In this document: positions 11,741 through 24,649 of the stretch, piece after piece | Layout of the letters: every line of letters begins with the position of its first letter | Numbering within the stretch: the first letter of the stretch is position 1 | Source of the DNA: Silene latifolia | Lineage: Eukaryota > Streptophyta > Magnoliopsida > Caryophyllales > Caryophyllaceae | DNA length: 64,000 bases | Direction of reading: 5' to 3' | Assembly: GCF_048544455.1 (NCBI RefSeq) | Contig: NC_133537.1 | Coordinates: 308,053,738 to 308,117,737, forward strand | Translations under genes and position numbers: made by a program | Notes under the pieces: model-generated | Seen by the model: only the letters and a program-made list of their open reading frames with translations | What the model was told of the DNA's origin: nothing | Databases searched by the model: none

Positions 11741-13093
11741 GCATAAAAAGGACAAAAGAATACTAAAACACCTGAAAAGTCTTAGGACAAGCTATCAAAT
11801 CCCTGGGAAGTCTAAGCTACAAAGTCCAACCAGCTTGGGTATGGTTAGTCCTCGAGTAACCCTTTTAGGACGCGGGTGAACCCCAAACTGGCTGTCGAAT
11901 GTTCATTGTAAGACTCTTTCTTGGCTGTCTAATAAGTTTACCCTGCACTTGCTTCACGCTTCGGGAAGTAACCCCAAAAGTCGATGATCACAGCTGGATT
12001 GCGCTGGAGGAGTTTTTTCAATACGAATTACACTGAATCATTTCAGGAGGAATAGCGACCAGCTGTTTTTTACGTGGCTCAACACTTGTTAGTAGGGCCA
12101 AAACATGTTTTTTTAAAAAAATATCAAAGCATAGACACACCCAAAATAGTAACGCTTTTTTCTTCGTGTTGGTATCTTTCTGTTTTAAAAGAGGGCTTTA
12201 ATAAACCTATATCAAATCAAAAGCCAAGAAGTCTGTAACGCAATAGCAAAGTATGAGGTTTAGCGGCCTGTCCTAGTACCACCTACATCCGAGCTGGTAA
12301 GCACCAGCAAAACATCCATTTCAACACACTACAGACAACAAAGACGCAGGTAGAGTTCCATTTTTTTTGTTTTTAAAAATATTTTTTAAAAAAGCATAAA
12401 TTTTTTAAAAACTTTCTTTGGTTTGGGGACAGCCAACAAAGCCACTTAGGCAGCACAGCTTGGGTCCACCAGTGTTGGTTGGTAAACAGGTGGTCGATTC
12501 TATTCACAAGTAACGGTTGTTGCCAAACTGACAGAAAATTTTGTGGCGGTACAGGCCAATCATTTCATCACACATGCCCCTACCCCCTGTCAAAATGCAC
12601 CATTCCGAAATATAACCATTTGACCACAGATACACGTTTGTTTTGCCAATCCCACAAGGTCCAGTACGCCTAGCCACCCCGAAAGATAATCCACGTTTTT
12701 TTAACAAAATTAATATGTCAAGCACTTTTGTTAACTACTAAAGATAACCCTCAAAGTGACAATGCAACCTGCAGGATACTATTCAAACGATTATGCTGTC
12801 AAGGACAATAAATCTTTCCAATTTATAGGCATTCAGCAGCTACCCGCCCAATCCAAACCACCCACACATCCACAGGGAAGTTGTTTACTAACGTCACTAA
12901 ATCCAAAAGCGGACAACTAAATCAACCAGCCGAACCACTACCGTCAAAAAAGAAATACTGGTTCTTCTATATACAGATAATCCCTTTCCCTGGTGACAAT
13001 CAACAATCCGTTTCTCTTTCTCTTTTTTTTTTTTTTTAAAGAAAAAAACAAAATGTATATCTTAATTCAAAGAACCACATTAATCACAGATCA

Positions 13094-15280
13094 GTGAAAA
13101 TGGCCAGAAGTTTTGCCTCTAAAAATTCAGGAAAACGAATAAAGAAGCCTTATCTATCGCCGCCTACGTTGTCAGGCGTACACCACATGTTTAGCTTCCT
13201 GGTTAGAGTAACCACCTGGTATTTTAAGGTCGCCAAATTAACACACGTCAGAATAGTTATTTTTAAAGTATTTAAGTACACAAAAAAACAGAATTTAACT
13301 AAACAGTAAGGCGTCACAAGTTTAATCGCTTATTACCATTGACGCCAGAAAATGTTTGCGGGTGGTCAGTAGGCAAATAGAAATTATTCCCGAAAAGTTA
13401 CACATCTTTAAATGCAGGGAATCATATTGAACCCAATTTTAAATAAAGGATGTTTTAATTTAGTTTTGTTATGTTTTTTTTTAAAAAAAAAGAAGGTATA
13501 CAAAGTTGCTGTACCAGATTATTCCTATGAATAGCTCACCCCTAGCAGAACTAACAACGCAGGACAACTCCGATAACTGTTAAAGATCAAAAAACATGGA
13601 ATTTCACGAGTCAACATAAAGCACAAGTTAGGATCTTCTCAAAAGCATTTTTTTTAAAAAAAAAAAGGAAAACACCCAAAAGAGGGGGCTTTAGACATGG
13701 AGGGTAACCAAAAAGAAAAATCCTTATCTTTCGCCGCCCCTGCCGTTAGCCATACACCAAATGTCTAGGTTTCAGCGTAATGTAAGTACCTGGTATTGTA
13801 AGGCCACCAAAAGGCACGCATCTCAGAATAAATCATTTAAGAATAATTAATAAAACAATACAGCATCATCTAAATAAACAACCAGGCGCTTCAAGTGAAT
13901 TTGCTTATAACCGTAGACGCTAGAAAACGCATCCGAGTGGCCAGCACATAAATAATACATATTTCTGTTATTTTATTCTAAAAAACTGAAAATGAAAGGA
14001 ATTCAACTGAACTGTAAATTTTAAAATTACTAGAGTAAATTATCAATAACTCCCTTTTAAAATACACTTTTTAAAACTTACTCCCTTTTAAAAAAAAAAT
14101 TAAAAATTACACCCAGAATATTGTAAAAATTTAAAAATTGCTACCAAACCCATATATTTGCATTTTTATGACAAAAATACCCCTTAATTTTTTCATATTA
14201 TTACCCAAATCCATTACAAGTTTACAACTATGCCCACCCTTCAACCACCCAAGGACTCCACAACTAACCACGACAATCCTCCGCCAAACTTTACCACCGT
14301 ACTCGTCATATAAGAAATAAAATAAGGGGTATTTTTGTCATAAAAATGTAAAAGTAGGGGTTTGGGAGCAATTTCTAAATTTTTGCAATATTATGGGTGT
14401 AATTTTTAAACTTTTTTTTAAAAGGGAGTAAATTTTAAAAAGTGTATTTTAAAAGGGAGTTATTGATAATTTACTCCTACTACTAGAAAAAGTCCTCGAA
14501 CCTAAAAAACAGATGAATAGCTCACCCTTGGCAGGAGCCACTACGCAGGACATTTCCTATTTCTAGAAAAGTTCAAGAAATTTGTAAATCCAAGGAATAA
14601 CATACAGCAAAGGTTAGGAGATGTTCATAAAATATTTTTTCCCCCAGGAATCCAAAAGGCAGAATCCACAGACAGCACAATCTAGAAACGCCTACCAGGC
14701 ACCGTCTTTTCTAGATAGAAGAGTCACCTGGGTGTTCAAGATAAGGCTGTTCCTGTCTCCTATGAATTGCCCACCCCTAGCAGAAGCAACAACACAGGAC
14801 AATTCCGACAACTGGTAAAGATAAAAAAACATGTAAATTCACAGGACAACATAAAGCACAAGTTAGGACGTTCTCTAAAGCATTTTTTGATTTTTTTTAA
14901 AAAAAAAAAGACACCCAAAAGAGGTGACTTTCACATATAGGGAAACCAAAAAGAAACAGCCTTATCTTTTGCCGCCTTTGCCGTTAGCCATACTCCAAAT
15001 GTCCAGGATTCAGGATGATGTAAGCACCTGATATTGTGAGGCCACCAAAATTTACACATCTCAGAATATATCATTTAAGTCTAACTAATAAAACAATACA
15101 GCATCAGCTAAATAAACAACCAGGCGTTATAAGGGAAATTGCTTATAACCGTAGGCGCAAGAAAACGCTTCCGGGAGGCCAGGACATACATAATGCATAA
15201 CTCTATTTAAAAAATAAAAATTGTAAATGCAACGAATCAAACCGAGATGTACATATTTTAAAATGCTATAAAAAGTAGTC

Positions 15281-15313
<33 letters not shown>

Positions 15314-15575
15314 TAAGGATGAATAGCTCACCCCTGGCAGGAGCGACCACGCAAAACATTGCCTAAATCTCGAAAAGTTCAAGAAACCTGTAAAACCGAA
15401 GAATAACATACAGAAAAGGTTAGGAAATCTCAAAAAGTTCAAGAAATCTGTTTTTTCTAAATAAACCCAAAAAAACGTATCCAAAAAAAGCAGAACCTGC
15501 AGACGCCTACCAGGCACCATCATGTCTGAATAGGGGAGCCACCTGGGTGTTCAAGAAAAGGCTGTACCAGACTCC
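13094..15575. repeat. ~790-bp tandem repeat array, 2-3 copies
   Basis: Block A (CCTTATCT-TTCGCCGCC, then GCCGTTAGCCATACNCCA, then a TTGTAAGGCCACCAAA-like stretch and CGCTAGAAAACG) occurs near 13,134, 13,722 and 14,950. Block B (GAATAGCTCACCCCTAGCAG, then CAGGACAA) occurs near 13,530, 14,512, 14,762 and 15,318. Block C (AGGCACC, then AGAGTCACCTGGGTGTTCAA) occurs near 14,695 and 15,510. After removing the MITE at 14,033-14,476, A-to-A and B-to-B spacings are near 785-805 bp. No protein reading is shared by the copies. The unit may derive from an intron-rich or non-coding transposon segment. Confidence 0.65.
14033..14476. mobile_element. MITE with long inverted repeats
   Basis: The ends GAGTAAATTATC and GATAATTTACTC extend into ~150-bp arms that share ACTCCCTTTTAAAATACAC, TTACACCC-type and GACAAAAATACCCCTTA blocks. 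CTA flanks both ends, a possible 3-bp target duplication. It is non-coding and splits the ~790-bp tandem array. Confidence 0.75.
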
Positions 15576-16101
15576 TTAGCCCTATATGGAAAACAACAAA
15601 TAATTCAGCAATAATAATAACAACAGAAACAACAATCACAACAGTAACAACAACTAAAACAAGAATATCGTCAGTCACAAGGAGTTTTAAGCCTATTATT
15701 TAGTTATAAAAGTGTTTAAACAACAAAATAATTAGAAACCACACCTCCAAAGACATGAGTGTATCAAGCTCATAAATCCTACATACAAACCAATGAACAA
15801 ATCGTTAATAATAACAACAACAGAAATAACAACCACAATCGCATCACCAACACTAACAGCGACGATAATTAAGAGCAAAACTATGCTAAACTATAACCCC
15901 TAAACAGAGTACAATTAGAGTTCTAACACGTACACGACATTTACATAGTAATAATCTAACAACAATCACACTTAAATCAATTTACGACCAACATAAGGTA
16001 AGCGCTCAAGAACTATCAAAATACCAACACCAATCTATATCCAATAAAGGAACAATTATAACACCTTATCCTGAATAATAACTAAACTAAGCCAAACTCA
16101 A

Positions 16102-16394
16102 TTAATGTTCAGGGAAATACCTTGAAGACGATGCACGATTTCTGGATTTTAGCGAGATCTTGTAGGATTTGATCTGACGATGGAGTGTTAGGGTTTGATG
16201 AGAGAGCGGCATCGCAATAACTGGGTGAGGATGTGTAAATGAGGATGTGGGTGTGAGGTAAGGAGAATTAGATGGAGGAGATTCAAAAAGAAGATCCAAC
16301 GGCTTAAAAGGGAACTTGAGACAGCACTATTCATCACTACATTGCACAAGTATAAACTTTGTAAGGGGTTAATTATTATTATAATTATTAAGGA
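16102..16394 (-). mobile_element. Helitron-like 5' end with leader module (copy X)
   Basis: On the minus strand it starts TCCTTAAT, then AACCCCTTACAAAGTTTATA, GATGAATAGTG and CGTTGGATCTTC. A pyrimidine-rich leader and a short ORF (MDLLFESPPS...) follow, ending at donor CAAG|GTATTT. It shares its first ~120 bases with the copy at 18,100. A 5' TC is a Helitron trait, and the gene-like leader suggests capture of a promoter region. The 3' end was not located. Confidence 0.4.
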
Positions 16395-17826
16395 TTAAGA
16401 TGAACCAGAGCAACTTGGCAACCGAAGCTGCACAATATTAGAGAGAGAGTGAAAATGCTTACACTGCACCTTCCAAAAAGAAAAGGAACACCAACCATTG
16501 CTGACATGGTCACTGCAAAATCAATCTGCAAATAGTAAATAAATTAATTAACTAAATGGTCACAAATTTAGGCGGACGCTACAGGGAGGAACAAATCAGT
16601 TCAAACGAACAAGGAAGATATATCTCAATTGTATTGGAACGTATGACCCAAGAGATAAGCCAACCTGTTCAACGGCGCCAATCAATAGTTGTTTAGAATC
16701 CTACGAAACAAATTATCATAAAGAACATATCATTAGCTTAATAGCAACGTCTCTCAAGCAGAGATAAGTAAACAGGCAGGCTTTAGATGGTAACCCAATG
16801 CCCATGTCACTACACACACCACGAATTGGGCCGAGAAGACAACACAAAGCCATTTGTCGCCTTATACTCCGGAACACCGCAATCCACGAAAACTGCAATC
16901 ACAACAAAGATAAAGCGTTATATAATCGATAAAGAGACAGCAACAAGGCTGATATTATGACAGTACAAAACTGAATGCGCATCAATTGAAGAGTAAATAC
17001 AAGCCTTACGAAGGAATAACAATAACAATACTAATAATACCTTGTTAACGCACCATCCAAAACAGTAGCCCTAGTAGTTAAGCATCTCCTCAAAGGTCCG
17101 AACAACTCCAGGCTCATGCCAAATCCAGCCCCAGGATCGTGTGCATGTCCATAACTCCTGGCCTAGGATCGTGGCGATAATAATGAGATCAGAAATAATT
17201 CGAATAATAATGAAAGTAATAACAGTAGTAGTATAATAAATCAATAATAATAAATAACAACTATAAACAAACCTAATAATAGCGGATTCAGACTGTGAGA
17301 AATCCCCAAAAATGGAACCAAACCTGAACAGTCAAAAAAAGGAACGGGGAATTCCTAATAAGGAGTAAATCCCAGGAGATTACCCCAAAAAAATGAAAGA
17401 AAAATCGCTTATAAGGAGTAAAATACCTTTCGAGGAGACATAAGTAACAGGATTAACACTCAAAAGAGCTTAACAGCATCTTAATCAAACTGGAAAGCCC
17501 AAAGCAGCTCACGGAACCTACAAATCCACGCAAACAAATTGCAGGTAGTTCCAAATCTAACCACTTTCCAACCCTAAAATCATTATCACACTCCGACATA
17601 AGGAGTAAACGGAAATAACTTGACAACAATCATATTGGACTGACAACAAGATACGACTCACATAACAAAGGGCACTTCTGTATGAGAGCAAACCCTAATT
17701 TTTAAAGATCGCCTGATTCAACTGCAACCATATATTTAACAATAAATCGGAACAAATAAAATTAAGCTGAAAAAAACATCAATGAAAATAATCAACAAAA
17801 AAAGCATCATAGAGGATGACAACTAC

Positions 17827-18100
17827 CTATATGGATGCCTGTAGGGAAGAAATAAATTTGCATCGTCGCATCATAATGGTATTTTGATATTTGAGAGGAA
17901 CTGGGTGGGATGAGTAGTGAGGAATGAGCGTGAGACGGTAATGAGTGGCTTTGGAAAGAAGGGGAAAGATGTGGTTGTGAGTGAATGAAAAATGGAGGGT
18001 CGAGATACAGAGGGGAAGATCCAACGATAGGGGGACACTTGCTTCAACACTATTCATAGCTACAGTTACCCCAAGTTTAAACTTTTTAAGGGGTTAAGGA
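17827..18100 (-). mobile_element. Helitron-like 5' end with leader module (copy Y)
   Basis: On the minus strand it starts TCCTTAACCCCTTAAAAAGT directly after the CTAG of the neighbouring Helitron 3' end, then TATGAATAGTG and CGTTGGATCTTCC. A leader and a short ORF (MNSVEASVPL...) follow, ending near donor TATAG|GTAGTT. It is the same family as copy X. The CTAG/TC junction is what a head-to-tail Helitron pair would give. Confidence 0.45.
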
Positions 18101-19800
18101 CTAGTTGGTAGCACCGTGCGCGCAAGCGCGCGGTACTCCAAGATATTTTAATTAGTGATGATTGCGTAAGCCTATTACCATCTTTTTATTTGTTTTGGCT
18201 TTCTATATATTTTGGTTTACGATTATAAGTACATATTCTGTTGTTTTTTGTATTTTTGAATCTTGTGTGTAATTTGGTTAGGGTATTGGCATCGTACTAT
18301 AATTTGTTCGATTCTTAAGTTGCTTTATGCTTTACATTCATTTTTTGTTTCTATACTAATTTTTGGGTAGCTATATTCATATTGAATGTGACTATTCTTA
18401 GTTATAGTAAATGCTTTAATATTCTTTTGCGTAAGGATCGCCTGATAAGAATATTGCCACCGTCAACGTATGAACGCACATGTTAGGCTTTCATCCTCCC
18501 CTTTCTTCTCATACCACTCACCCTTATCTCCTTACCCCTTCCTACTCCTCTTATGTATTTCCCCTCTCATCTTCTTGTCTTCATTCCTCCTTTTTCTCTC
18601 TCCATTTTTTCACCAACGTTCTCACGTCCTCACCCACCTTCCCTCCTCCTCCCCTTTTCTTTCATACTACTTGCCCTTGTTCCCTTACTCATTTCTACTC
18701 CTTTCCCTCCCCCATTCCTATCCATCTCCCCCTCCATCTCCTTCGTCTTCTTTTTCTCTCCAACGTCGTCAAATCCTATACCACCTCCCACTTTCATCTT
18801 CATGGTCCCCCCCCCCTTCTCTTTTTCCCCTTCCTCTTCCCATATACACCTCATCCTGCTCTTATATATCTTCCATTTTCTCTCTTCCTCCACTTGCTCT
18901 CTTTTGCTCATCTTCCCATTTTTGTTTGTACTACTCCATAACTTTCCCTTTTCCTCCCCCTCCTTTCCTGTTTCCCTTTCCTCGTATTTTTTGCATCTTT
19001 CCATTTCCTTGTCCATATCTCCTTCTCTTTCTGGACATATGTCCTTTTTCCCCTTCCCTTCCCCTCTCCTTATATATCTGCATTCTCCTCCTCCCTCTTT
19101 TCCTCCTTCCTATACCCTTCCTCCATATCTTCCCTTATTCATCTCCTTCTTCCCCAATTCTCTTCTTTCTCCCTCTCATTTTGCTTGTGTTGCCGCCACC
19201 TCATCATCATCCTCCCTCATATTCCTCCTCTTGTGTTTCCTCTATCAACTCCCCCTATGCTTCTTCCAAGAAATGACATCGTGATTAATATTGTGTCTTT
19301 TAATTGAAACATATACTGAAAATAAAGTTCGATAAAATAATTTTATTTTTAATCTAGTTTTCTAATAAGATTTTACAATTTTCATTGTAATCACTTTCCT
19401 TCTTATTACTTACTCCTCCTCCTCCTCCTCCCTTTTCTTCTCATACTACTCGCACTTCTTCACTCACTCATGCCATCTCCTTTCTCTCTCCAAGTCCTCG
19501 CTTCCTCAACCATCTCCTTCTCCCCCCCTTTTCATCCTTGTGGTCTTCCTCATTCCCTTTCCTCTTCCTGCTTCCATACCTCTTACCTATCCCCCATCGT
19601 CCTCTTACATATCTTCCATTCCCTCTTCCCTCTAATTTATCTCTTAATTCTCCTCCTCCTCCTCCTCCTCCTCCTCCTCCTCCTCCGAGTTGTCACCGAA
19701 CTATTCTTCCTTATTTTTTCCTTTGTCTTCCTCTTCCTCATGCCTTCCTATTATTCTTTCCTCTGCAGTCTCCTCCTCCCAATTTCGTTTAATAATATAA
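18101..19800 (-). mobile_element. Helitron H1, 3' end and body
   Basis: Read on the minus strand, the end is a GC-rich hairpin (ACCGCGCG, loop, CGCGCACGGT) followed ~8 bases later by CTAG and a T. This is the canonical Helitron 3' terminus. The last 60 bases match those of H2 at 28,725. The body contains two long pyrimidine-rich blocks that H2 also has. The 5' TC end was not identified, so the right boundary is approximate. It is non-autonomous, with no RepHel. Confidence 0.7.
18490..19790 (+). repeat. pyrimidine-rich degenerate minisatellite
   Basis: About 1.2 kb of nearly pure C/T on the plus strand is broken near 19,280-19,400 by a spacer with CATTGTAATCACTTTCCTTC. A phrase like CTCTCTCCAACGTCGTCAAA recurs at ~150-bp steps (18,610, 18,756, 19,480). 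It ends in a (CTC)n run at 19,650-19,690. The long ORFs here (up to 268 aa of S, P, L, F) follow from the composition and are not genes. Confidence 0.75.
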
Positions 19801-22800
19801 AAATAGTCTGGCATAAGCAAAGCCTTTAAGATTCGTACTTAAAATGTAAATTACTTTCCTTTCTTTTATAAAAAAATACATACCTTTAGTAATATAATTA
19901 ATATATCACAATCTCCGCTTGATATGTGTTAATTTGTTTGCTTTTTTTCCTCGAATAGTGATGTATTGTTATGTTATTGTATACAAACTGCTTTGATCAG
20001 ATGCCCTTCGTAAATTTCTCTTTCATCCTGTGCATTCCACATTTCTATTCCTTGTTTTTGATCACTTGTTCACTCTTTCTAATTTCATTAACAAATATAT
20101 GGGTCATCATTCATGCCTGAAAGATATGAGTTTGTCATAGATCTAAAGAGATTATCAATCCTAAAACCACGTGACAATAAGAGGAGTCACTCTTTGATTT
20201 ATAATGCAGTCAATCCTCGGTTACCCGTTAGCGTGAGACACTCCCAAGTCACAACGCCATGTGACATTTCCCTATATGTGTTGGGCTCGTCTATACAAAC
20301 CTAACAAGTAAGAACCTTTGGTTCGGTTTGATGCAATCATGCATTATGTTCAATCAGTTCACTTTTTTCCCCTTCATTTTCTTTTTTTTTTCCCTAGTTC
20401 ATTTGAGTCAGGTTTCGTTTCATCCAACACGTGTCACACAACTATGGAATCCGATACTATGAAAATATAATTGTTCATATCTAGCCAAGTGAGTTTTTAC
20501 CCGTTTTATTAATACCGGTCATAAGAGAGACCAATTGCATAAACAATTTTATTGCGAGTTGGTTGCTTAATTACTTGTCATGCCTATAAAAAAGTCTTAA
20601 ACTTGCCATATACAACCAACGAACAAAGAATAATGAAAAAATGGTCATGCCTAATATATATACAATAGACCAAAGAATAAGACAAACTCCTATTAGTCAA
20701 CTAATCTAAGAGTTATACTAAAACCAACATGCACTACAAAGATCAAGTTCAAGATTAATTACATGCAACAAACACATCTGACCAGTGATCTCCTTAGTAG
20801 CAGAAGCTCCACCGACATCTCTTCCTGCTCTGCGACTTCCAATACCCAGCCACCAGCACTAACACACCTATCTGCTGCACCGCACCTCTCGCCTGTTTTT
20901 TTGTTTTTAATTATATCGTTTTAATAAACAGACATTTTTAAAGGAGTAGAGTACATGCTTTATTAGGCAGCATACCTTTCTAGCGAGAGTGAATTTTCAT
21001 TCTAAGCAGATAATTGTAGTTTTTAATAATTAATGTATCGAAGCAAATAACCATAATTTTTTAGCCATTCCCATAATATCATCTTGCTTAGAGTTATAAC
21101 AGTTAAAAGCACAATAGCCGCAATGACATGTATGTAAACTTGCAAAGACTGACCTGACATAAGACCCAAAATGAGACTATGAGAGCATGAGACCTAAGGA
21201 GAATAATTCGAAAATGGACATATATTGCTATTTTTTTCGCCGACTAAATTGTTATGAACTTTGTTGTACTCAAGTGTTGACCCATTCCAGAATGGATTAG
21301 CTTAAAAATAATTAGATCAAAACTACCCGAAGACACCCAAATTTTCGGAACTGAAAAACTTTAAAATACGCCCAAGTTTATCTACGCAAGAAATGGCATG
21401 AATCGTAATAAAGTAATAAACACTCCAGAAATAACACAACATTACAGTTGAGAATCGAAATGACCAGATAATAGCAGACATGAAATAGGACCTACCAAAG
21501 TGTCATATACCCGAACGACTGACCTGAACTCCCTCAATCATTAGCCCATTTAAATGAATAGATTGCTCGCTGCACATGTATGAAGTATAACAGGCCTCAA
21601 CCCAAGTCAAGCCGAGTACTGCTTCCTTTTGACAAGGAAAAGTTGATATGCATTTCCTAAAAAATATACAGGACTTTGTCTGCCCACGTTCCGCTAATTA
21701 ACCTGTTGAGTGTGAAATCGCATGTTCTGATCTTCTGATTACTCAGTTTCAGCCATGCCATAGTAAGCAGAGATCTCATTAAGTACGATGTAATAGTTGC
21801 AGCTCTCACAGTGCGACAAGGGCATACAAAGAAAGTGTTGGAACTTAATGGATATAAAATTGAGAAAACATAAAAATAGGAAAAGGGTTGTACAGAGACC
21901 AAAACAATTTGCATATCACAAGGAAAAAAAATGTGTGCAACTGATGCGGAAAGCCAATACTGCAAGATTAATACACTAACTCATAAACAACAAATAAGAG
22001 ACGTATGAATGACGTTGATGATTTGATGTTACCAGGCTTTTTTCTATTACTCGGAATGCAAATGCACCAGTAAGACAACCTAGCAAATGTATATATACCA
22101 CTATTTCACGAATAAATTCTTGTTTTCCTTTTCAGGATGCTTATGAATAAAACATCTACTTAAATTTTTCCTTTTTTTGTCTGTCATATATCGTCATAAT
22201 AGTTTGTTAGCACAATTTTTCACTCAACTTGCATTTTTATCCACATTTTAGTGTACATCTTGATTGTCAGATTTTAAAATGAAGGGATCTTCATCTGAGT
22301 GCATATCATAACTTCCTTACCAAAAAGAGATTCCAGTAGTATAAATTACACCACCTTCAATTTGCAAACTACTTATTAGATCTAAACACCCAACAACAAC
22401 ACCCAACACCAACAATTAGATCTGAACACCCAACACCACCAACAACAATTGGTTTCTAAAACACTCATTCTATGCTTCTTAAGAACTACTTTGAAGTAGA
22501 TGGTCGTAACTTTCTTGATTCTGGACTAATTGGTCACTTTGAAACTGTTATTGAGATTATAGGTTGCGTATTCCTGACCCCTCATCTCTTTAAAGGTAGT
22601 GGGGTACGGGTAATTATTACCTAAGAAATTTGGTTAGAAAAGAAAACCAGATGAACAGTCTTACCATTTCTTTCTTGTTAGGAACTGCACACGGGTTTTG
22701 TAGCAACAGCTATTACCATTACCTAATACATTTAACAAACAAACAATTTATACAAAACAAACATTAACAACAGTATTCAATAATAATCAAAATGTTGTGA

Positions 22801-23134
22801 TCAATAGCTAATAGGACACTTTTTCTGCGTGGAAAGAACACGAATTTTGCTTAGAAAGGGGACAGTGTTTCAGAAAAATAAGTCTTCGTCTTGGAGCAAC
22901 CCCTCCCTCCCTCTGCCTCTCTTTTGTTTACATATTAATCTCTTCTCTCTTTGTTCCTCTCTCCTTCCCCTTCTTCCCCAGCTCTGAAATAGTAGAAATA
23001 ATAGAACAATACAGTTTTAACCCTTAGCTTACAGGACAAAAACAGCCCTTACTGCTTATCTCCATTTTATTCCTTTAACTTCTTCTTGCTTTCATGTTGG
23101 GCCATTTGGAGCAGACTTTTTGTGTTGCTAAAAC
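19800..23134. other. intergenic, little recognised
   Basis: AT-rich DNA. A CAACA-rich stretch lies at 22,390-22,450 and a CT-rich stretch at 22,895-22,980. ORFs at 20,113 and 21,657 have no domains. The 5' end of Helitron H1 should lie near the left of this span. Confidence 0.4.
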
Positions 23135-23859
23135 CACTACAACAAATAAGGTAATTGGCGACCATATAAGGCGACTGAGAACAGTCGCCATTAAGAATAA
23201 AGCGACTAAGGCCCGTCGCCCGCACTTCGTAGCTAGATTTAGTCGCTTTTGGCGACAGGACTTCGTCGCCAATTTTGGCGACGGAATTTTTTTAAAGCGG
23301 GCGACAGAAACTCGTCGCCAAAATTGGCGACTGTGTTTGGTCGCCAATTTAGCGACTGTCATTAGTCGCCTTTTTACAAGCCACGTCACCTCGAAATCTT
23401 CAGGATTGGCGACGGTTTTTGGTCGCCATTTTGGCGACTGTTTTTGGTCGCCATTTTGGCGACTGTTTCCCGTCGCCAATTGCCCAGTATCCGTCGCCAA
23501 TGACCCTAAAATTAATTCATGATCAGAAACTTAGCGACGGTTTCCCGTCGCCAATTGCTCAGTATCCGTCGCCAAATTTACATTTTTTTTAGCCTAAAAA
23601 TCGTTTTTGACCTAGCCAAATACGTAAAAACCTGCAAATAAACCAACACTTCCAGCAGAGAACACATGGGGAGCCAACACAACCAAACTTGATAAAAAAA
23701 ATCATGTTCCATACACACAACTATGAGTTTTGGTCATCTAACATTATCCGGGAATAACATGTTCTCTAAAAAACTACATAACAGGGAAACTTGCTCCCGC
23801 TCCACTACCACCTCCATAATTAGGATCTCTAGGATCCTTTGGTTGCGGGCGCCACCTAG

Positions 23860-24560
23860 TGTTTCAATTGGCGAAGAAGGAGTTCATCCGGTCCATTTCC
23901 TACTTCATCCTCCGAATTTCTTCATCTCTCTCGGCATCCCGCCTCTCCCTCTCGGCATCCTGCCTCTCCCTGGCGGCTAATTGAGCTTGGAGCACACTTA
24001 CGACACTTGGGGTATAAGGTTGTTGTTGGGAGGAAATTGACCCTCTTCTTCTTGTAGGAGGGTAGAAAATCTCCTTTGCCGACCCGGCTCCATAAACATC
24101 TCCTCTTTGGAACCTCTCAACAAGATCAAACCATAGCTCATTGTCATCAATTTCCGGGTTGTTCTTCCTACGGACAAGGAATTGTTTCTAAAAAATTGAT
24201 AAAACATTAATGGTTAGAGGTTACTTATCTAAAAATTGATAAAACATATACTTTAACACATTTAGAAATTTTTATTTTTTGACACTTACATATAACTGTT
24301 GATCTTTTTCCTTCGCGAAGATCAACTTGCCCTTGCTTGTCTTCTTTGCGTGAGTGTCAACAAAGAGATCAACAATCGTGGGTACCTTGCCCTTATTCTT
24401 CTTGGTCTTCCGGAAAAAAAAACAAGGAAATTGTTACTCAAACATGATAATTAATGAGACTAAATTAGAAGACTATTAAATTAAAAGCTAAGACAAATAA
24501 CTTACATCTAACACCACACGATCATGAAAAGATTGAGACCATCCATAATGAGTAGGCTCA
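23860..24560 (-). pseudogene. En/Spm TNP1-like (Transposase_23) relic
   Basis: Minus-strand exon-like pieces read DAEVEPTHYGWSQSFHDRVV (about 24,560-24,500), then KGKVPTIVDLFVDTHAKKTS (about 24,400-24,330), then PEIDDNELWFDLVERFQRGD and VYGAGSAKEIFY (about 24,180-24,060). A charged region rich in ERERRDAERDEE follows and runs into an in-frame stop. ELWFD...G.VYG.GS is the signature of plant En/Spm accessory transposase proteins. The set is incomplete, and the reading resumes only after stops, so it is a relic. Confidence 0.7.
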
Positions 24561-24649
24561 ACTTCCGCGTCCTTATCTCCTCCTTACATCTAACACCACA
24601 CGATAATGAAAAGATTGGGTCCTTATCACTCCAACCTAAACCCATCAAT

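Larger units (their letters stand above)
10588..13080. other. intergenic region around Helitron relic
   Basis: No gene is supported. It contains a G-rich run, a (CA)n tract and several poly-A/T blocks (12,110, 12,360, 13,020). Short ORFs at 11,233, 12,479 and 12,504 have no recognisable domains. Confidence 0.4.
15576..18100. other. Helitron-like region with exon-like scraps
   Basis: It contains two minus-strand promoter/leader modules (entries at 16,102 and 17,827) and several exon-like pieces with good splice edges near 16,460-16,500, 16,660-16,700 and 16,780-16,890. The last can read GPIRGVCSDMGIGLPSK. None could be assigned to a gene family. AAT/ATA-type simple repeats occur at 15,600-15,660 and 17,180-17,260. 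Confidence 0.4.

Noticed and set aside
11544-11879. VCVCVC and HTHTHT ORFs
   Set aside because: Products of the (CA)n microsatellite.
12504-12725. Walker-A-like GPCGIGKTNVY in a 73-aa ORF
   Set aside because: No other helicase or ATPase motifs follow in any frame. A chance match is likelier.
18470-19284. Overlapping ORFs of 128-268 aa rich in S, P, L and F
   Set aside because: They lie in a pyrimidine-rich degenerate repeat where stop codons are rare by composition. All frames are open and nothing resembles a domain.
23075-23522. Facing ORFs of 141 and 142 aa, and 25,599-25,926 likewise
   Set aside because: They coincide with the CACTA subterminal GGCGAC repeats. The repeat structure explains them.
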